The notes: a model not told the origin generated them from the letters alone. 64,000 nucleotides of DNA from Emydura subglobosa (GCA_007922225.1 ML679961.1:1842960-1906959); one strand, 5' to 3'. Positions 23,393-36,300 are shown, counted from the stretch's first letter. Numbers and translations are program-made.

Positions 23393-25083
23393 ATTCCCTG
23401 AAGTGTAATTTCATGCAAAGTGGGGGGGAAATAAATACATATGCAGGATCTCCACTTTTCAGCAGCTAAGCACACATTTATTGTGTAGAATTTTGTCCTC
23501 AGGGGGTAATCTCACTTCATTTCAATTAATAGCCTTCCTGCAGGAAGCTCTGGTTTTCAGTTGTCCTTGCTCCTAATGAATGGTTTCCTTTTGGATCCAT
23601 TTTGTTAACTGGTTGATGATGCCTACAATCAATGTCAGTAAAACTGACTCTAAAAAGACTTCTTCTTAGCACTTTCCCAGAAATATGCTGGGTTTTCTGA
23701 CCATCTTATTTAATTATAATACACCGCACCATCAGTTATCACATTATAGAGTAACTGACAAAGGAAATGTGCTTGTAGCTAGGACTTTGGGATGAAATCA
23801 CCACACTAAATAGTCATAATGTTATGACACGTTAGAGTAGATGAAAAATTATCCCTTCTCACTTTGATTCACCATATGGTAAACTGCCCTGAGACCCATC
23901 CCTGCCCCATTCCACAACACACACAACACCCACATTCTGAACAGCTCTGTAATTCCCAGGGTGGCTGCTGCATTATGTCAAATACTATTTAGTTATCATT
24001 TGAACTCCCCAGTACTTTGGTGCTCTGACTGTGGCTGGCGTTTCTGGGAACTACAGTAAAACATAATGATTATGGAGACATATTGCAAATTCCATTGTAA
24101 AGGTTGAGTTTCTTGGGGGGGTTTTCACTTAAAAGCCGTGATTCAACCGCTGTGAGGCACGAACACAACTTTCACTCCTCAAACTTCCGCTCTGATTCTT
24201 GGAGTACACAGTGTATTTTCTGAGAATTTACAAGAAAATCCATTCATTCGTTGGAGTGAAAATTAATGAAAAACTGGATCCTTTAAGAAATGTATCATCT
24301 CAGTGATTTCTCTGTCCCCAATGAGCTTAAAAATACCCCAGACTTTTCAAACGTTTCATGGAGTGAAAGTTAATTGAAAACCCATTTATACGCTGCCTTT
24401 GAATAAATTAGGTTATTAACTAGGCTGGTCAAGAGTTTTCTGTCAACTGGTTTTTGATGGAATATTGAGTTTTTGACAAAATAAAGTTTTCCATGGACAT
24501 TTTGATTATTTGTTTTAAAATAACTGTTTAGTATTTGGCTAAAAATGTTGGTTTTGGTTTTTCAACAAAAAGTAAAAATGTCTGCAGGAATTTTCCCCAC
24601 CTAGCTCTAGTTATTAACAATTCTTGTAATCAATTGTTATGATTAATTATGCTACAGATAAAGTAATGTAAACAGATCAGGTAACATTGTGACATCGGTG
24701 GTAACACAACCTACCATCAGCCTTCCTCCTAATTTGCATGCAATATTTCTATTGGTTGTAATTATTCAATGGTATTGAGGGAGACAGAACACATGTATCT
24801 TGACCAGCGATACTCAGACCTCAGTGATTCAAATTAGTGATCAGCATTACCCAAAAGAACCATAGTAGTGTGAATTTATAGTTTCATTTATTATATTGAT
24901 ATATAATTCTCAGAGCAAAATGACTGACCAGGTGTTCTACAATTGGTTAATCATGTATGAAAAGCACCTTGCTGGGTTAGTAACGTAGATTGGTTAATAA
25001 TTAAACCACACCGTCTTCTAATACCATGGGCTGCGAAGAGCTGTAGGAGGCATGTTAAAGAGCCACTCGCGGCTCTCCAGCTT
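23393..25083. other. AT-rich non-coding sequence
   Basis: No gene or classified repeat. Around 24.4-24.6 kb a T-rich stretch (TTTTTGATGG, TTTTTGACAA and similar words) is low in complexity. No RNA gene is recognised. Confidence 0.4.
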
Positions 25084-25376
25084 CAGTCTGCGGGCATGTC
25101 CACACTGACAGCGGCAAAGTCGCCGCCACCACCAGATCGATCTTTCTGGATCGATTGAACGGTCAGTGTAGACCCGCTAAATCGATCAGGAAGTCGGTGC
25201 AGTAAAACCACCCCCGCAAGTAACGCAGTGTTCCCGTCGGCACAGCGCGGTGAAGACACCGCAGCGCAGAAGGGAAGCACAGCAGTCGACGTGAGTTACG
25301 CAAGCTACTCTGCGTAGTTTGCGTCACTCCCGTCGACTGCCGCCGAATCGCCAGGTCAGTGTAGACCAGGGCTGAG
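25084..25376. mobile_element. Palindromic non-autonomous DNA transposon (hAT-like ends)
   Basis: The left end (CATGTCCACACTGACAGCGG, about 25093) and the right end (GGTCAGTGTAGACCAGGGCT, to about 25372) are imperfect inverted copies. An internal GGTCAGTGTAGACCCGC word echoes the same end. The element is CpG-rich compared with its AT-rich surroundings and has no transposase. The GTCTACAC motif is typical of a MITE family common in turtle genomes; assignment to the hAT superfamily is my inference. Confidence 0.65.
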
Positions 25377-25589
25377 TATCACCGATCTAGAGTTTTCACT
25401 GGTAGATGATTTGGCCCACATGTCACGGTGTTTCGGGATTCCATGGCTGCACACTAGATTTTTAGATCACTGGAACCTCGGCGTCTGGAACCTTCCCTCC
25501 ACCTTGCCACTCACCCTCTTCTTCTGCATTTCCCTCTTACACCTCCCAGTGAATTTTTTTCTTCAACTTCTGTCAGTCAAGAATCTCAG

Positions 25590-25695
25590 TGCTTATCTAC
25601 ACAGGAAAGTTTTACCAGTTATCCTGGTATGATTAGACCAATATAGTTATTCAGGCTTTACCATACCAAGTGACTGAAGCTATTTTAACCCTTTA
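25590..25695. mobile_element. Fragment of palindromic DNA element
   Basis: The start AGTGCTTATCTACACAGGAA and text rich in ATACCAG/CTGGTAT words match one end of MITEs that open with GCTTGTCTACAC. Only one end is visible. Confidence 0.4.
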
Positions 25696-26289
25696 AAAAT
25701 TAATCTTCCTACCTGTCTTGAAACATGGACCCTTATACAGTAAACTCCTCATACCAACTTTCTGGAGTACTGGGTTCAGAGCATAGGGCTGCATCAGATT
25801 TTTAAAGACAGAGATTCTATAGAAGCTCATACAAATGTAAATAACTTTGTTGCCTTTTTGTTAATTACATGTTTACGCATCACCTGGGATTCCAGAAGCC
25901 GTGCCCAGAATGGATGGTAGTGTGTGTGCATGGGATTAAACACAACATTTTGTATTTTTTCTGCTTCCCATTCAAATTAAATCCTGTTTTACCAAGAGGC
26001 TGATCCTGTCCTTTGGCTAAAACAGCAGCTGCATTATAACAATGATCCTCTCAATGGAAAAAATATCTCCAGTGACTAGGAAACCACACTTGCTGTTCTG
26101 GCAGCGTTTTTTAGAGCACAGGCTGAGAGGGAGAAAAAGGGTGGGCAATTACCGTGTCTGCATACCCGTATATAATGCACCAGCACCTGATCTGCCATGT
26201 CATTAATACCAGAGCCAGGCCATGCCAGGTTAGCTGTATGATTTTTCCTTGCCTCATGTCCTGTGTGTAGGGCAATAGCCTGAGACATT
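25696..26289. other. Non-coding sequence, no feature recognised
   Basis: No gene or repeat identified. Confidence 0.4.
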
Positions 26290-26475
26290 GGAGATCTAGT
26301 TTAAATTTCCTGCTCTGCCACAGACTCCCCATGTGAACTTGGGCAAGTCACTTAGCACCCAACTCCCCACCTGCACAGTGAAAATAACAACTCTGGCCTG
26401 CCCTGTCTCACGGGGGGGGAGGGGAGGGAAGGGAGCAAAAATGCATGAAAGCTTGTGAGGTGCTTAGGCACTAGG
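26290..26475 (+). repeat. MIR-like CORE-SINE
   Basis: Phrases run in MIR order: CTGCTCTGCCACAGACTCCC, TGAACTTGGGCAAGTCACTT, CACCTGCACAGTGAAAATAA, then a G-rich break (26412-26425, GGGGGGGAGGGG) and GAAAGCTTGTGAGGTGCTTA. The G-rich insert is a later expansion. Confidence 0.7.
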
Positions 26476-27009
26476 CTGACCTGCAGTAGGATACAGTCAG
26501 CCATCTCTGTCTAATTATCCCACAGGCCTGTTAGTGGGTGATCAAGGCTGGGATCCATGCCAGTAGTGCCGGGCATTGAAGGAGATGCGCACTGCCATAC
26601 AGTAGGAAGGCCTGCAGCCTGTAGGGGGAAAACTCTCTAAGCTGCACAGCCATTGTCAGTGAGTCCAAGCTGCTGGGAGCACAGGAGGCGGGGTGGCAAA
26701 GCTCTACTGCACAGGCATTGCCCTGACACCTAGTGCTGTACTGCATGGTTAATAACTGGGAACAAAGCAAACGTGCTGGTACCGTCAGATTCCGGCTCTG
26801 GGCCAGGGTATGGCTGGTTCTAAACACTGGGGAAAGAGATTCATATAAAGCAAAATCTGGAATACAAGGGAGGCCCAGCTGGTTGCAGAAAAGATGTATG
26901 CACCTCTGCTTCTGCAGCGTCATCTGTTATTTCTACACATCAGGCGACAGGATATAAAGCTGGGAGGGAGTTGGGCCCTTGACCTGTTAGCACAGACGAT
27001 AGCTGTAAG
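26476..27009. other. Non-coding sequence, no feature recognised
   Basis: A 130-codon minus-strand frame (26923-26531) crosses this region but has no recognisable domain and looks like chance. Confidence 0.4.
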
Positions 27010-27210
27010 AGCCCTTGGAAGAACTTACCAAGGATCGTGGTCGATTCTCCACCACTGACAATTTTTAAATCAAGATCGGATGATGTTGTTTTGTTTTCCC
27101 TCTAGCATTACTCTATCATTATTTTGGAGAAGTTCTATGGCCTGTGTTATGAGGAGTACAGATTGTGATAATCTAATATCCCTTCTGGCTTTGGAATCTA
27201 TTAATCCTGT
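27010..27210 (+). mobile_element. CR1 3' end, old
   Basis: The stretch contains TCGATTCTCCACCACTGACA and TTTTTAAATCAAGATCGGAT (end of ORF, family SLEVFKSRLD). It ends in a tail TTCTATGGCCTGTGTTATGA, CTAATATCCCTTCTGGC and GGAATCTATTAATCCTG. It is diverged but collinear with the 22.7 kb copy. Confidence 0.75.
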
Positions 27211-27776
27211 GTAAATGCACATATCTATGTGTTCATGGATTGCATGCAGAGCTTGGTTTCCTTTCCTTAAAGATGGTTCTCTTTAAATTTCCAAAGAAAA
27301 TAAAATTACGACATAGACTACAATTTTTGATCTGGAGAAGGAAGAAATAACAAATTCTTTTGCATTTTAATGTGACACATTACTATTACTATTTTTGTTC
27401 CAGGTAAAAGGATATAAAGCTATGTTAGTGAGTGAGTAACATGCCAGGATCTCCTAGTAAGCATGCCTACACTAAAAGATAGAAACATCAGTCAGTATAA
27501 AAAATGCACTCATTTCAGTAATAAACACTTGAAGGAATAAATTATGTCAAGAAATTTCCCATGAATAAACTAATTTATAGGAGTGATATAAACCAAGATA
27601 TTTCTTCTAAAGCATTGGGTAATTCTTCAATTTATCACAGTTATGAAAGAATTTCTTCAATAATCTTTCATCAAGAAATAAATATCAAATACATAGTAGC
27701 TTTTTTTAGAGTATCATACACAGGTACAGCATTTCAGAGGGATGTCATTACTTAGCTCGTCATTTACGGTGGATGG
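27211..27776. other. AT-rich non-coding sequence
   Basis: No feature recognised. Confidence 0.4.
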
Positions 27777-27852
27777 GACAGATCCTCAGCTGCTGCAAAT
27801 CCGCCTAGCTCCACGGGAGTCACACTGATTTACACCAGATGAAGATTTGGCT
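27777..27852. repeat. Palindromic MITE-like element
   Basis: CAGATCCTCAGCTGCTGCAA ATC-type left arm mirrors GATTTACACCAGATGAAGAT TTGGC on the right with mismatches. It shares arm sequence with the 23.3 kb palindrome. Confidence 0.5.
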
Positions 27853-28486
27853 TGCTATGTCCAAACAATGTTGGAAAGCCTATTTTCATTTTGTTTTCTC
27901 CAGGGGATGTGGGTGGAAATTAGCAATGACACTGTATTTACATAGAACATGACAGCTTCAAAGATCTGTGCAGATGTACGGGGAGATTTTGATAGACCAG
28001 TCAAAGGGCCAGGGACCATTTGATAGTGTAATATTGATTAGCATACTTGTTCCTAGCAGCAGACAAAATCGGTAGAGCTTTCTGCAGGCCCGTGCAGCCT
28101 TGGCATGACTAAGCCAGGAGGGAAGGGGAGCCTTTTTGTCCTCTCCATGAAGTCTCTGGTGGACATGCTGGGATCTGTGCTTTAGGAGAAAAGCAAGAAG
28201 CTTATCTCTGCCTGCTCTCTGGGAGATGTTTGTTCAGGTCTCAAGACAAGTAGATTCTGCAGGAACAGATCTAGTTAATCAATACTCTGAGGCGACCTCT
28301 TGATTAGCTTTTTTTTCTTGACATGTTATTGTCTATTTGATTTATCTCCTAACACCATCTCTGACAGAGTAAAGTTACCAAGAACTGTGGGTTGGCAGAA
28401 CTCTGGATAACACAGCTATTAACAGATACCTTTTTATGAAGGAGGTAGGATTATCTGCATTGTGCAGGGAGGGAAGCCAAGGCTTT
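27853..28486. other. Non-coding sequence, no feature recognised
   Basis: No gene or repeat identified before the CR1 insertion. Confidence 0.4.
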
Positions 28487-29067
28487 ATCCAGTCGATAAA
28501 AAGCTGGATATGAGTCAGCAGTGTGCCCTGGTTGTCAAGAAGGCTAATGGCATATTGGGCTGCATTAGGAGGGGCATTGCCAGCAGAACACGGGAAGTGA
28601 TTATTCCCTTCTATTCGGCATTGGTGAGGCCGCATTTAGAATATTGTGTCCAGTTTTGGGCCCCCCACTACAAAAAGGATGTGGACAAGTTAGAGAGAGT
28701 GCAGCGGAGGGCAACCAAAATGATTAGGGGGCTGGAGCACAGGACTTATGAGGAGAGGCTGAGGGAACTGGGCTTGTTTAGTCTGCAAAAGAGAAGAATG
28801 AGGGGGGATTTGATAGCAGCTTTTAACTACCTGAAAGGGGGTTCCAGGGAGGATGGGGCTAGGCTGTTCTCGGTGGTGGCAGATGACAGAACAAGGAGCA
28901 ACGGTCTCAAGTTGCAGGGCGGGAGGTCTAGGTTGGACATTAGGAAAAAGTTTTTTACTAGGAGGGTGGTGAAGCACTGGAATGGGTTACCTAGGGAGGT
29001 GGTGGAAACTCCATCCTTAGAGGTTTTTAAGCTGAGGCTTCACAAAGCGCTGGTTGGGATGATATAG
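28462..29067 (+). pseudogene. CR1 ORF2 C-terminal fragment, open
   Basis: A 201-codon frame; about the first ten codons come from flanking DNA, the rest from the CR1 thumb and C-terminal domain. Readable motifs are [69 protein letters not shown] and [13 protein letters not shown] before the stop. The catalytic palm domain and the endonuclease are absent, so it cannot make an active enzyme despite being open. The start ATG is not native to the element. Confidence 0.93.
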
Positions 29068-29144
29068 TCCTGCTTTGAGAAGGGGGTTGGACTAGATGAC
29101 CTCCTGAGGTCCCTTCCAACTCTAATATTCTATGATTCTAACAC
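28487..29144 (+). mobile_element. CR1 LINE, 5'-truncated, well preserved
   Basis: This copy starts abruptly in the C-terminal half of ORF2 at GATAAAAAGCTGGATATGAG and keeps the complete 3' end: TTGGACTAGATGACCTCCTG, AGGTCCCTTCCAACTC and ATTCTATGATTCTA. The reading frame is unbroken to its stop at 29065-29067. It is nearly identical by eye to 51680-52331, so it is a recent insertion. Clean 5' truncation is the normal outcome of incomplete reverse transcription. Confidence 0.96.
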
Positions 29145-30060
29145 TGGGAATTAGCCCTACTCATAGCTAAGTGCGCATGCGTCTGCACAACTGCAAACCA
29201 CTCTTATAAACAGGGAGAAATACTATAAGTAGGCTTCTCTGTAGTGTTGTTGTAGTTTTGTCTATCCAGGATACTAGATAGAGAAAGTGGGTCAGGTTGA
29301 AGAAAATCTGGGGTACACACTTTAACACACTCAAAACTGCCTGCAGCAAACAAGGACGCTCCACTGGAGAAGCAGATCACAGCATGGAACAGGCCACCCA
29401 GATACCCCAAAAGAACTGACCAAACCTCTCTAGTTGTCACTTGCCACCCCACACTGGAACCCCTATGAAGTATCAAACAGCTACAACCTATGCTCAGTGG
29501 AGACCCTGTCCTGAAATAAATCTTTCCTGAACCCCCTCTTCCGGCCTTCAAACAGCTCTCCAAGCTCACCATCAGCACAAGCTCCCCACATATCAGGACA
29601 CACTAACTTAGAGCGGCCCCAGATCCTGCCCGGAAAACAGATGCAAAACCTGCAGACATATCTCCACTGCTGCAGTGATCAACACCCCCCACAACACAGA
29701 TTTCAAGATCCATGGATCCTACACATGCCTGTCACTAACGGCCCTGATAACGTCTGTGTGGGTGAAAGTAGTGCATCACTACGCTCTTGAATGAACTCAC
29801 AGGGGAAAATGGTGAAAACAAAAAACCTCCCCCCGCAGCTCTGTCTGAGCACCTTTCACAAGTGATCACTTTCTGATATCTCAGACCTCAGCCTCAAAGG
29901 AAACCGCACAACACTTTCAAAAGATGAGATGTGTTGGCGGCACGTTGGTAAAGGGACTAGTCCTGGGTCGGTGCCGTTTATCCCAACCTTTACTTGAAGC
30001 TCTGCTTGAACTCACAGCTGAGTCTTAGGCCGACACCACTGCTAAAGCTGTCCAGACACA
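29145..30060. other. Non-coding sequence, no feature recognised
   Basis: No classified repeat. Short frames on the minus strand near 29.2-29.6 kb have no family motif. Confidence 0.4.
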
Positions 30061-30357
30061 GGTGATGTTGTGAAGGCTAAAAATAAAACAGGGTTCAAAA
30101 AAGAATTAGAGAAGTTCATGGAAGACAGGCCTTTTAATGACTCTGAGCCGAGATGGGGACGCAAGCCCATTCTCCAGACGTCCCTACAACTCTGACTGCC
30201 TGAATCTGGGACTGGGTGTCAAGGAATGAACCACCCAATGATTGCCTGTTCTGTTCATTCCTTCCCAGCATCTGGCCACGGTGGGAAGACAAGTACCGGG
30301 CTAGGAGGACCGTTGGTCTGACCCAGCATGGACACTCTTTCACCAATGATGTTTATG
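30061..30357 (+). mobile_element. CR1 3' end
   Basis: Begins GGTGATGTTGTGAAGGCTAA and passes TTCATGGAAGACAGGCC, CTGTTCTGTTCATTCCTTCC and CCACGGTGGGAAGACAAGTA. It ends GTTGGTCTGACCCAGCATGG ... GTTTATGAGG. Same tail class as the CR1 at 1-1360. Confidence 0.88.
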
Positions 30358-32284
30358 AGGGAATTAAGGCTGACTTTCCCCCAACCCTTTTGGCACTGAT
30401 GTGGACTCCATTAATTGTTCTCTTTATATATGGTAACCAGTCCCACAGAGCTCAGGTAAAAGACAGGGGAAAAGGCAACATTGATTAGAATTTAGGGAAA
30501 CCTACACTGAGGATGTCTTGTGTGGAAACATCAAAAATATCTCCAAGGCTCCCAGTACCATTTAGTTTGACTCTTTGTTTAGGCCCATCTCTACGGTTCC
30601 CCCAGTTTTTTCTGGTTCATCATGCAGACACTTATGTCAGAAGCTCACCACCAGATGTGCATGCTGTGGAAACTCCACCATTCAGCCCAGATTTAGCGCC
30701 TGATCCCGTGGCTAGTAGAGACAAGGGGAATCTCTCCATTATTGGCTTTGGATGGTCTCTCCATGAATCTCCCTGAATTTCCTTTCAGGTGCCGGAGATG
30801 CTGGCTTTGTGTGTTTAGCTCCATGCTGGTTAAATACAGACTGCCTGTTTGAAATCCAGCAACACTCACTTTAAAAACTCAGGAAGCAGCCTACTCTAGG
30901 GCCAGACTAGTGCAACTATGCATGGAGGAAAGGGCTACGCCTTGAGAGTATCATGGCAGACCTGGGATGTTAATGGATTGATATAACTGGTTCTAAAAAT
31001 ATGGGCTTAGTTTGGAATGGATCAAGTTTTAGCCCAGTGAAATGTCTGACATTATACTAAACCTGTATTTGGGGAAATTTGAACACGTTCAGAGGATTTA
31101 TCATTGCCTCTCTTCCCCAAGCTCACTCCTGGGTGGACGGAGAGTTATGGGCAGGATCTAGAATTCTCCAATGAAGCACTCTTGCTGTTTCTCCTGCGAA
31201 AGTGAACATCTGTGTTGGAGCAAAGGCTATCAAATCAATTGGCAAAACTGATGTGTGTCGTTGCAAAGATCAGTCATTAAACTAAATGGATTATTTAATC
31301 TGGAGAGTATCACTTCCTAACGAGCAGAAAATTATAGGGCAAACTAATGAAGTAACTGAAATCCTGAATTCTCAAATCTCAGGCATTTATCTGACATGAA
31401 CTTCCCTAGATATAATTTGTGGTGCTTCAAATCTTCTAAAAATTGCTTTAGGGCAAATTGTCAACAGTGTGCTAGGAAGATTGAGGATGCTTCTCTCTGA
31501 ATCACACAGCTCTGCATAGCATGTATTCCTTGACGTCTCAGGTTGTACTATTATTTTGTTGTTGCTGTCTAGCAGTGGAGGTGGGAGATTCCAGTGGCTG
31601 CAAACAAAGAAGATGTATGGAAATGTTGCTGTGCGATCAGATACATGCTTGGATGTTTAATAATTCTGCAAAAGCACTGGGTTGAGATTGACACTGACCA
31701 ATTAACAATCTAACCACAGGCAAGTTATTCATGCATGGTTAATAGCACAAAACTTAATAGTGTTGTTTGCAGGGTTACACAAATGATGCCCGACCCCACT
31801 GCACGCAGCCATTTTCATGATACCATGTCATGTGGGAGAAAATCAAAAAGATAGGGGGGCAAACCCTCTGTTGAGGTAAGCTGGAATAGTTCACTGCAGT
31901 TCAGGAGCACCATTTACACCCATAAAGAACTGGACCCCAAACACCTTACATCTGATATTGCCATAGGAAACAGGTTCATGTAACTGCATTTTTTAAAGCA
32001 AAAGACTAAGAATACCTGGTGGTCTGCTACTGTCCCACTTATTCACAAGAACATCCCACTGCTGTCCGTGTGAGCTGGCAGGTGTGTGTATGTGTGTGTG
32101 GAGGGGGGGCTGCTCCCCACCTTAAGGATCAGGTCTGAGATGACTCATCCTGAATTTATCGCCTTGTAAATCAGGAGTGACTCCCCTCAAATCACTAGTG
32201 AGATTAGACGGGCTACACTCTCATGTAAACAAGATTAGAATGATGCCCCGGTTATTCTGCCAGTTCTGATCAACCTGGCCGTCA
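30358..32284. other. Non-coding sequence with a short (TG)n tract
   Basis: No gene or classified repeat. A GTGTGTATGTGTGTGTG tract followed by GGAGGGGGGG lies at about 32081-32109. Confidence 0.45.
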
Positions 32285-32528
32285 CCACGATTGTCCGCAG
32301 CAAGATGGGTTCCGGTTAGAGGTTCGGAAATCCCTTCTATCTCTAAGGCTGGCTAAGCTCTGGAAGAGGCTTCCCAGGGCGGTTGGGGAATCCCCATTGT
32401 TGGAGGTTTTTAAGAACCGGTTGGACAGACAGCTGTCGGGGATGGTCTAGGTATCTGTAGCCCTGCCTCAGCCCGGAGGCTGGACTTGATGACCTCTCAG
32501 GGTCTCCTCCCACCCAACATTTCTGTAT
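32285..32528 (+). mobile_element. CR1 3' end
   Basis: It contains GGTTAGAGGTTCGGAAATCC, TGGAAGAGGCTTCCCAGGGC and GGAGGTTTTTAAGAACCGGT (ORF end), GGGGATGGTCTAGGTATCTG, then GGCTGGACTTGATGACCTCT and ACATTTCTGTATTC. This is the tail class with GACTAGATGACCTC, as in the 28.5 kb copy but older. Confidence 0.88.
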
Positions 32529-33113
32529 TCAATACAGGAGGCTGCTCCTGGGGTTATAAGGCTCCTCCACACCTGCACTCCATCGTGGTGCAAGTGGCTG
32601 GCAGTCCCACCTTCGGGCCGTTCCGTCCCAGACTCTGGAGGCTGGATCCTCAGATGTGCTAGAACTACCTTCTGCAGACACTGAGAGCGGGGGCCACACA
32701 CAGCGCCTCCCATCCCGGAGGTGCAACGCCAGGCAGGCTCTCAGTGTCCCGTTTCCAGACCGTGGGGATCCCCAGAATACAGCATGCTCGGGACACATCC
32801 CCTGTGCTGGGCTGTGCGACGCAGTGGAGTAGACAGCTTTATTCCACCTGAAGTTGACTACCTGCCGCCCTGGGGGAATCTCCGGGTGTTCACTTGAGGC
32901 GTTTTCAGTCCCACTGGAGAGCTTCAAAGGCACTGAGCGAGCAGAGTTTAGACGAGATCCCCAGCCGTGGCCTCGGCCCACGTACCCCTGCAGCACTAGC
33001 TCACTCTGTATCCGGATGGCCACTTGACTGTGTCCTTTGACAGCCAAACCTTGCAAGGAAGTAACAGCTTCTAGCTAGTCTTTGCTGGCCCCTCCCAGCA
33101 GCGCCAAAGTGAG
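32529..33113. other. GC-rich non-coding sequence
   Basis: A 175-codon minus-strand frame (33056-32529) spans this region but overlaps the CR1 tail edge and carries no recognisable domain. GC richness explains its length. Confidence 0.4.
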
Positions 33114-33336
33114 TCTGAGGCCCGGTCTGTGCTACAGCCGTACAGCGGTGGAGCGATGGGAAATCGACACCGCTGAGCGAGGTCTTGGTACCGACCTAGC
33201 CCTGCTGCACACAGCGCTATGGCAATTGGCATAGCTCCCGCCTCCCGGGGAGGTGGAGCACAGAAACTGATGGGAGAAGCGGCTACAGCGGTGCAGCTGC
33301 TCCGGTGCTGCATTGCCGGTGTAGACAAGCCCTGAG
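33114..33336. mobile_element. Palindromic non-autonomous DNA transposon
   Basis: The left end CTGAGGCCCGGTCTGTGCTA and the right end CGGTGTAGACAAGCCCTGAG are imperfect inverted repeats. The interior is CpG-rich with GCGCTATGGCAATTGGC-type text. About 223 bases long, without coding capacity. It shares the GTGTAGAC end with the elements at 25.1 and 48.7 kb. Confidence 0.72.
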
Positions 33337-36300
33337 ATGGTGTGGCTAGGACTTCGGCTGGTGAAATTGCTGATCCACTGCCTTTGCCCCCCACTTAGGC
33401 AATTTGTTGTAGCTCAGTGAGCAGATGAGTCCTTCTTGGGCAGGGCCAGGGGAAATTACTCCAGAAAATTAAAGACATAAAAGTCCCTGTTGGTGGCCTG
33501 ATTTCAGCCCTGATCCCCGGGCAATAACACAAATGAAAACAAGAAGGAAGCAGGGGGATCACTTTTATTAGCGGTTTTACCCGATTTCAACAAAGGGAGT
33601 TATCGCTCTCTCTTTCACACACAGCTTTTTGCAGCTTCTTCATTTGGCACATGCTTCAACCTGAACGCACAACCCCACTTTCCTTCAAATGCAGCTACCG
33701 TCACAGTGCAATATTCCGACACCCACCGCTGCTCCCCCAGCCAGAGGCATCAAACCTGCTCTGGAGAGGGAAGTGGTGACCCTTTTCGGCCACGCGCTCC
33801 CAAAGCTGAGGAGAGAAATGCACTCCTATTTCTGTATTTGCCAGGACAAAGGAAAGTGCATGGACCCCCCTGTTCCGCCCCGTGCATTTAGATTTTTATG
33901 TTCTTTTTTTCCATTTCAGTTGGGTGACACCTGCTTTAAATTACGCCGTCATCACTTGCTAATTGGTTTTGCACCCTGAGTGCACTTGCTGGGTGCTGAA
34001 AGGGTCAAAGGCATGTGGGCAGAAACTTGCAAGAAGCCAGACGTGTCTCTGTTTTTTCACCTCCCTGCCTTTCCCCAATGACAGTGTCTCAGAACGGGAA
34101 CAAACACAGTTAAAGGTATCGAGACTCCTGGGGTTTCCTAGGGGCCAGGCAGCGAGAGCTGTGAAGCTGAGGAAGAGCTAAGGGGCAGGCACAACTGGCT
34201 GGATTTGCCCCTTCTGGTCCCGATAGTTGAGGGGATGCTTTTCCGCAGCGTTTGTTCTCTCTGATCCTGCCTCCGGAGATGGAAACTGAGCGGGCGTCTG
34301 AGATTTGAACGGGTGCCGGTTCCCCAAAAGCGCAGTGTGCCGGTCACAGGTGCAGCTCCGGAGCCGGCGAGGCCTGGGTGCAGCTTGTTATAATTAATGT
34401 TACAATTAATTCTAAACTCAGCAAGGGAGGCCGGGGGCCAGCCCCGCAGGTGGGCACAAGGGCGTGCGGAGAGAGTGCTCCGTTCCCGGAGAAGACTGCA
34501 GGCACTAGCTTAGCACTGCCCAAGGGGGGTTGTGAAGGTGGAGTCATGCCTCCTGGGAGTCGTCCCCCCTCCCGCCGGTACCAACAGGAGCTACGGAAAC
34601 ACCGATAAACGTATTGATCAACGTGACTGAAGAGCGAAAGGAAGTTCAGTGCTGTGGTGTGCGGCATGTTGGCAGCACAGACTTGCTGAGATGAAGGCCG
34701 CTGAATTCCCTAGATTATTCTCAAACTGCTTCTTGGAGTGTTGAACCGTGGGAATGCAATGCAGGCACCCATAAGAGATGCCTCCGGTTGTTAGAAAGCC
34801 CCCTGTTTACCGAGACTATCCCTAGACTAAATCTACAGCAAACAAGACGTAGCATCACTCTAGAGATTAAAATATTCCCTCCTCAGTATGGATATGTAAG
34901 GACAGCCAATTGAACTTAATATTTCAATCTTACTGTATCCGTGGACAGTCCAGGTTACCTGATTTTAGAGCCACATGAAAAGAACATGTGTCCTTCATGC
35001 AGTGTAATGAGGAAAACACAACTGGGGTAACATTCGTATGCTGCGTGCTACATTTCTACAGCCGGAAGGGGGCCTTATTCCTGAAATCTTGTGTGCAATC
35101 TTACTTTCTATTCCCGGCATGCACACTAACAAATAACCTTTGGTTAAGCGTGGCAGGAATAAAGCAGCACAATATCATCATTTTCTTTTCACTCCTGATG
35201 AATCCCTTCTCAGGCTTTTCCAAGCAGTCGTGTGTCTTAATCTGTGCAGCAATGGAGATGTTCATGTTATGAAATACCTGCCATTCACCTGCAGCTTTTC
35301 CCCAGATACCCATGTGCTTCTGGTAATGTGATCTACCCAGCTAAAATGTCATTGCTGGATGTATATGAACAAGACATCTTTATTTTCCAATGGAGTCTTC
35401 TGTCAGGTGATTTTTTTTCAATATTTTTAGCGAGCATGCGCTGATACAGTTTGCTTCATAGAGAAGTCCCCAAATACTTCTGTGTGTGAGAGGCAGTCAC
35501 ACATTTTCTTGTGATCTGATCATTATTCCATGTAACTAGTTTCATTTGGTCTTTTATCTTTGCTTCCTCCACACACCTGTCTATATTGTATGGACAGAAG
35601 TGGGTGACTCAAAAGTCACAATGTCTTGGAAAAATTGTACTGGAAATTTTACTAGATCATGTTATTTCCAGAGATGTATGTTCCTTTCTTGCTTCTTGTC
35701 AAAGAGGAAATATGTTGAGATTTTTGAATGCCTCAGAGAGTTTTGGTGTGAGTGCAGGCTGAGTTCCAACTTAAGGTCTCTGTTATTTATCTTAGCTGGG
35801 AAAACCAGTCCCAAGTTATCTTGTTTAATAATTGACATCATCCCATAAACCAGGTCTCTTATCATCTTTGTTGTGTGTCTTGCGGAGCACCTCTCACTCA
35901 GAAATCACCAAAGAGTCAAAATGCAGGATCACTTATTTCCCTGAAATGCCTGTGCCTGCAAATATGATATGTATTTGATTTACTCTCTGCTCCTAGACTT
36001 CAGACCCCTTAGCTCCAGAGTCTACTTTTCCGCACAGCTGTACTCTGTTCACTGAAAGGACCTTCATTCATCCCTTCACAAGCAGCTGTGAGCCAGAGCC
36101 CTTGAAAAGCAGCAGCCGCCACTTTGAGCATTTTTGGCCGCACAGCCAGAAGCAGTTGCTCTGCAGATGACTCACTTAATGTCAGTGGAACACAAGCCCA
36201 GTAGACGAGCTGTGAAATAAGTTGTGCACCTACTAAGGAAAACAAAAAACAAAGCAAACAAACAAAAGTACAGATTGGCTAGAAAACAAGGCCCCGGCTG

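Noticed and set aside
26531..26923. 130-codon minus-strand frame
   Set aside because: No homology recognised; not better than chance in this composition.
32529..33056. 175-codon minus-strand frame
   Set aside because: No recognisable motif; it lies in GC-rich sequence directly after a CR1 tail and overlaps other frames on both strands.
33412..33430. TAGCTCAGTGAGCAGATGAG, reminiscent of a tRNA or tRNA-derived SINE A box
   Set aside because: No matching B box, no cloverleaf and no SINE body follow, so neither a tRNA gene nor a Cry-type SINE is supported.
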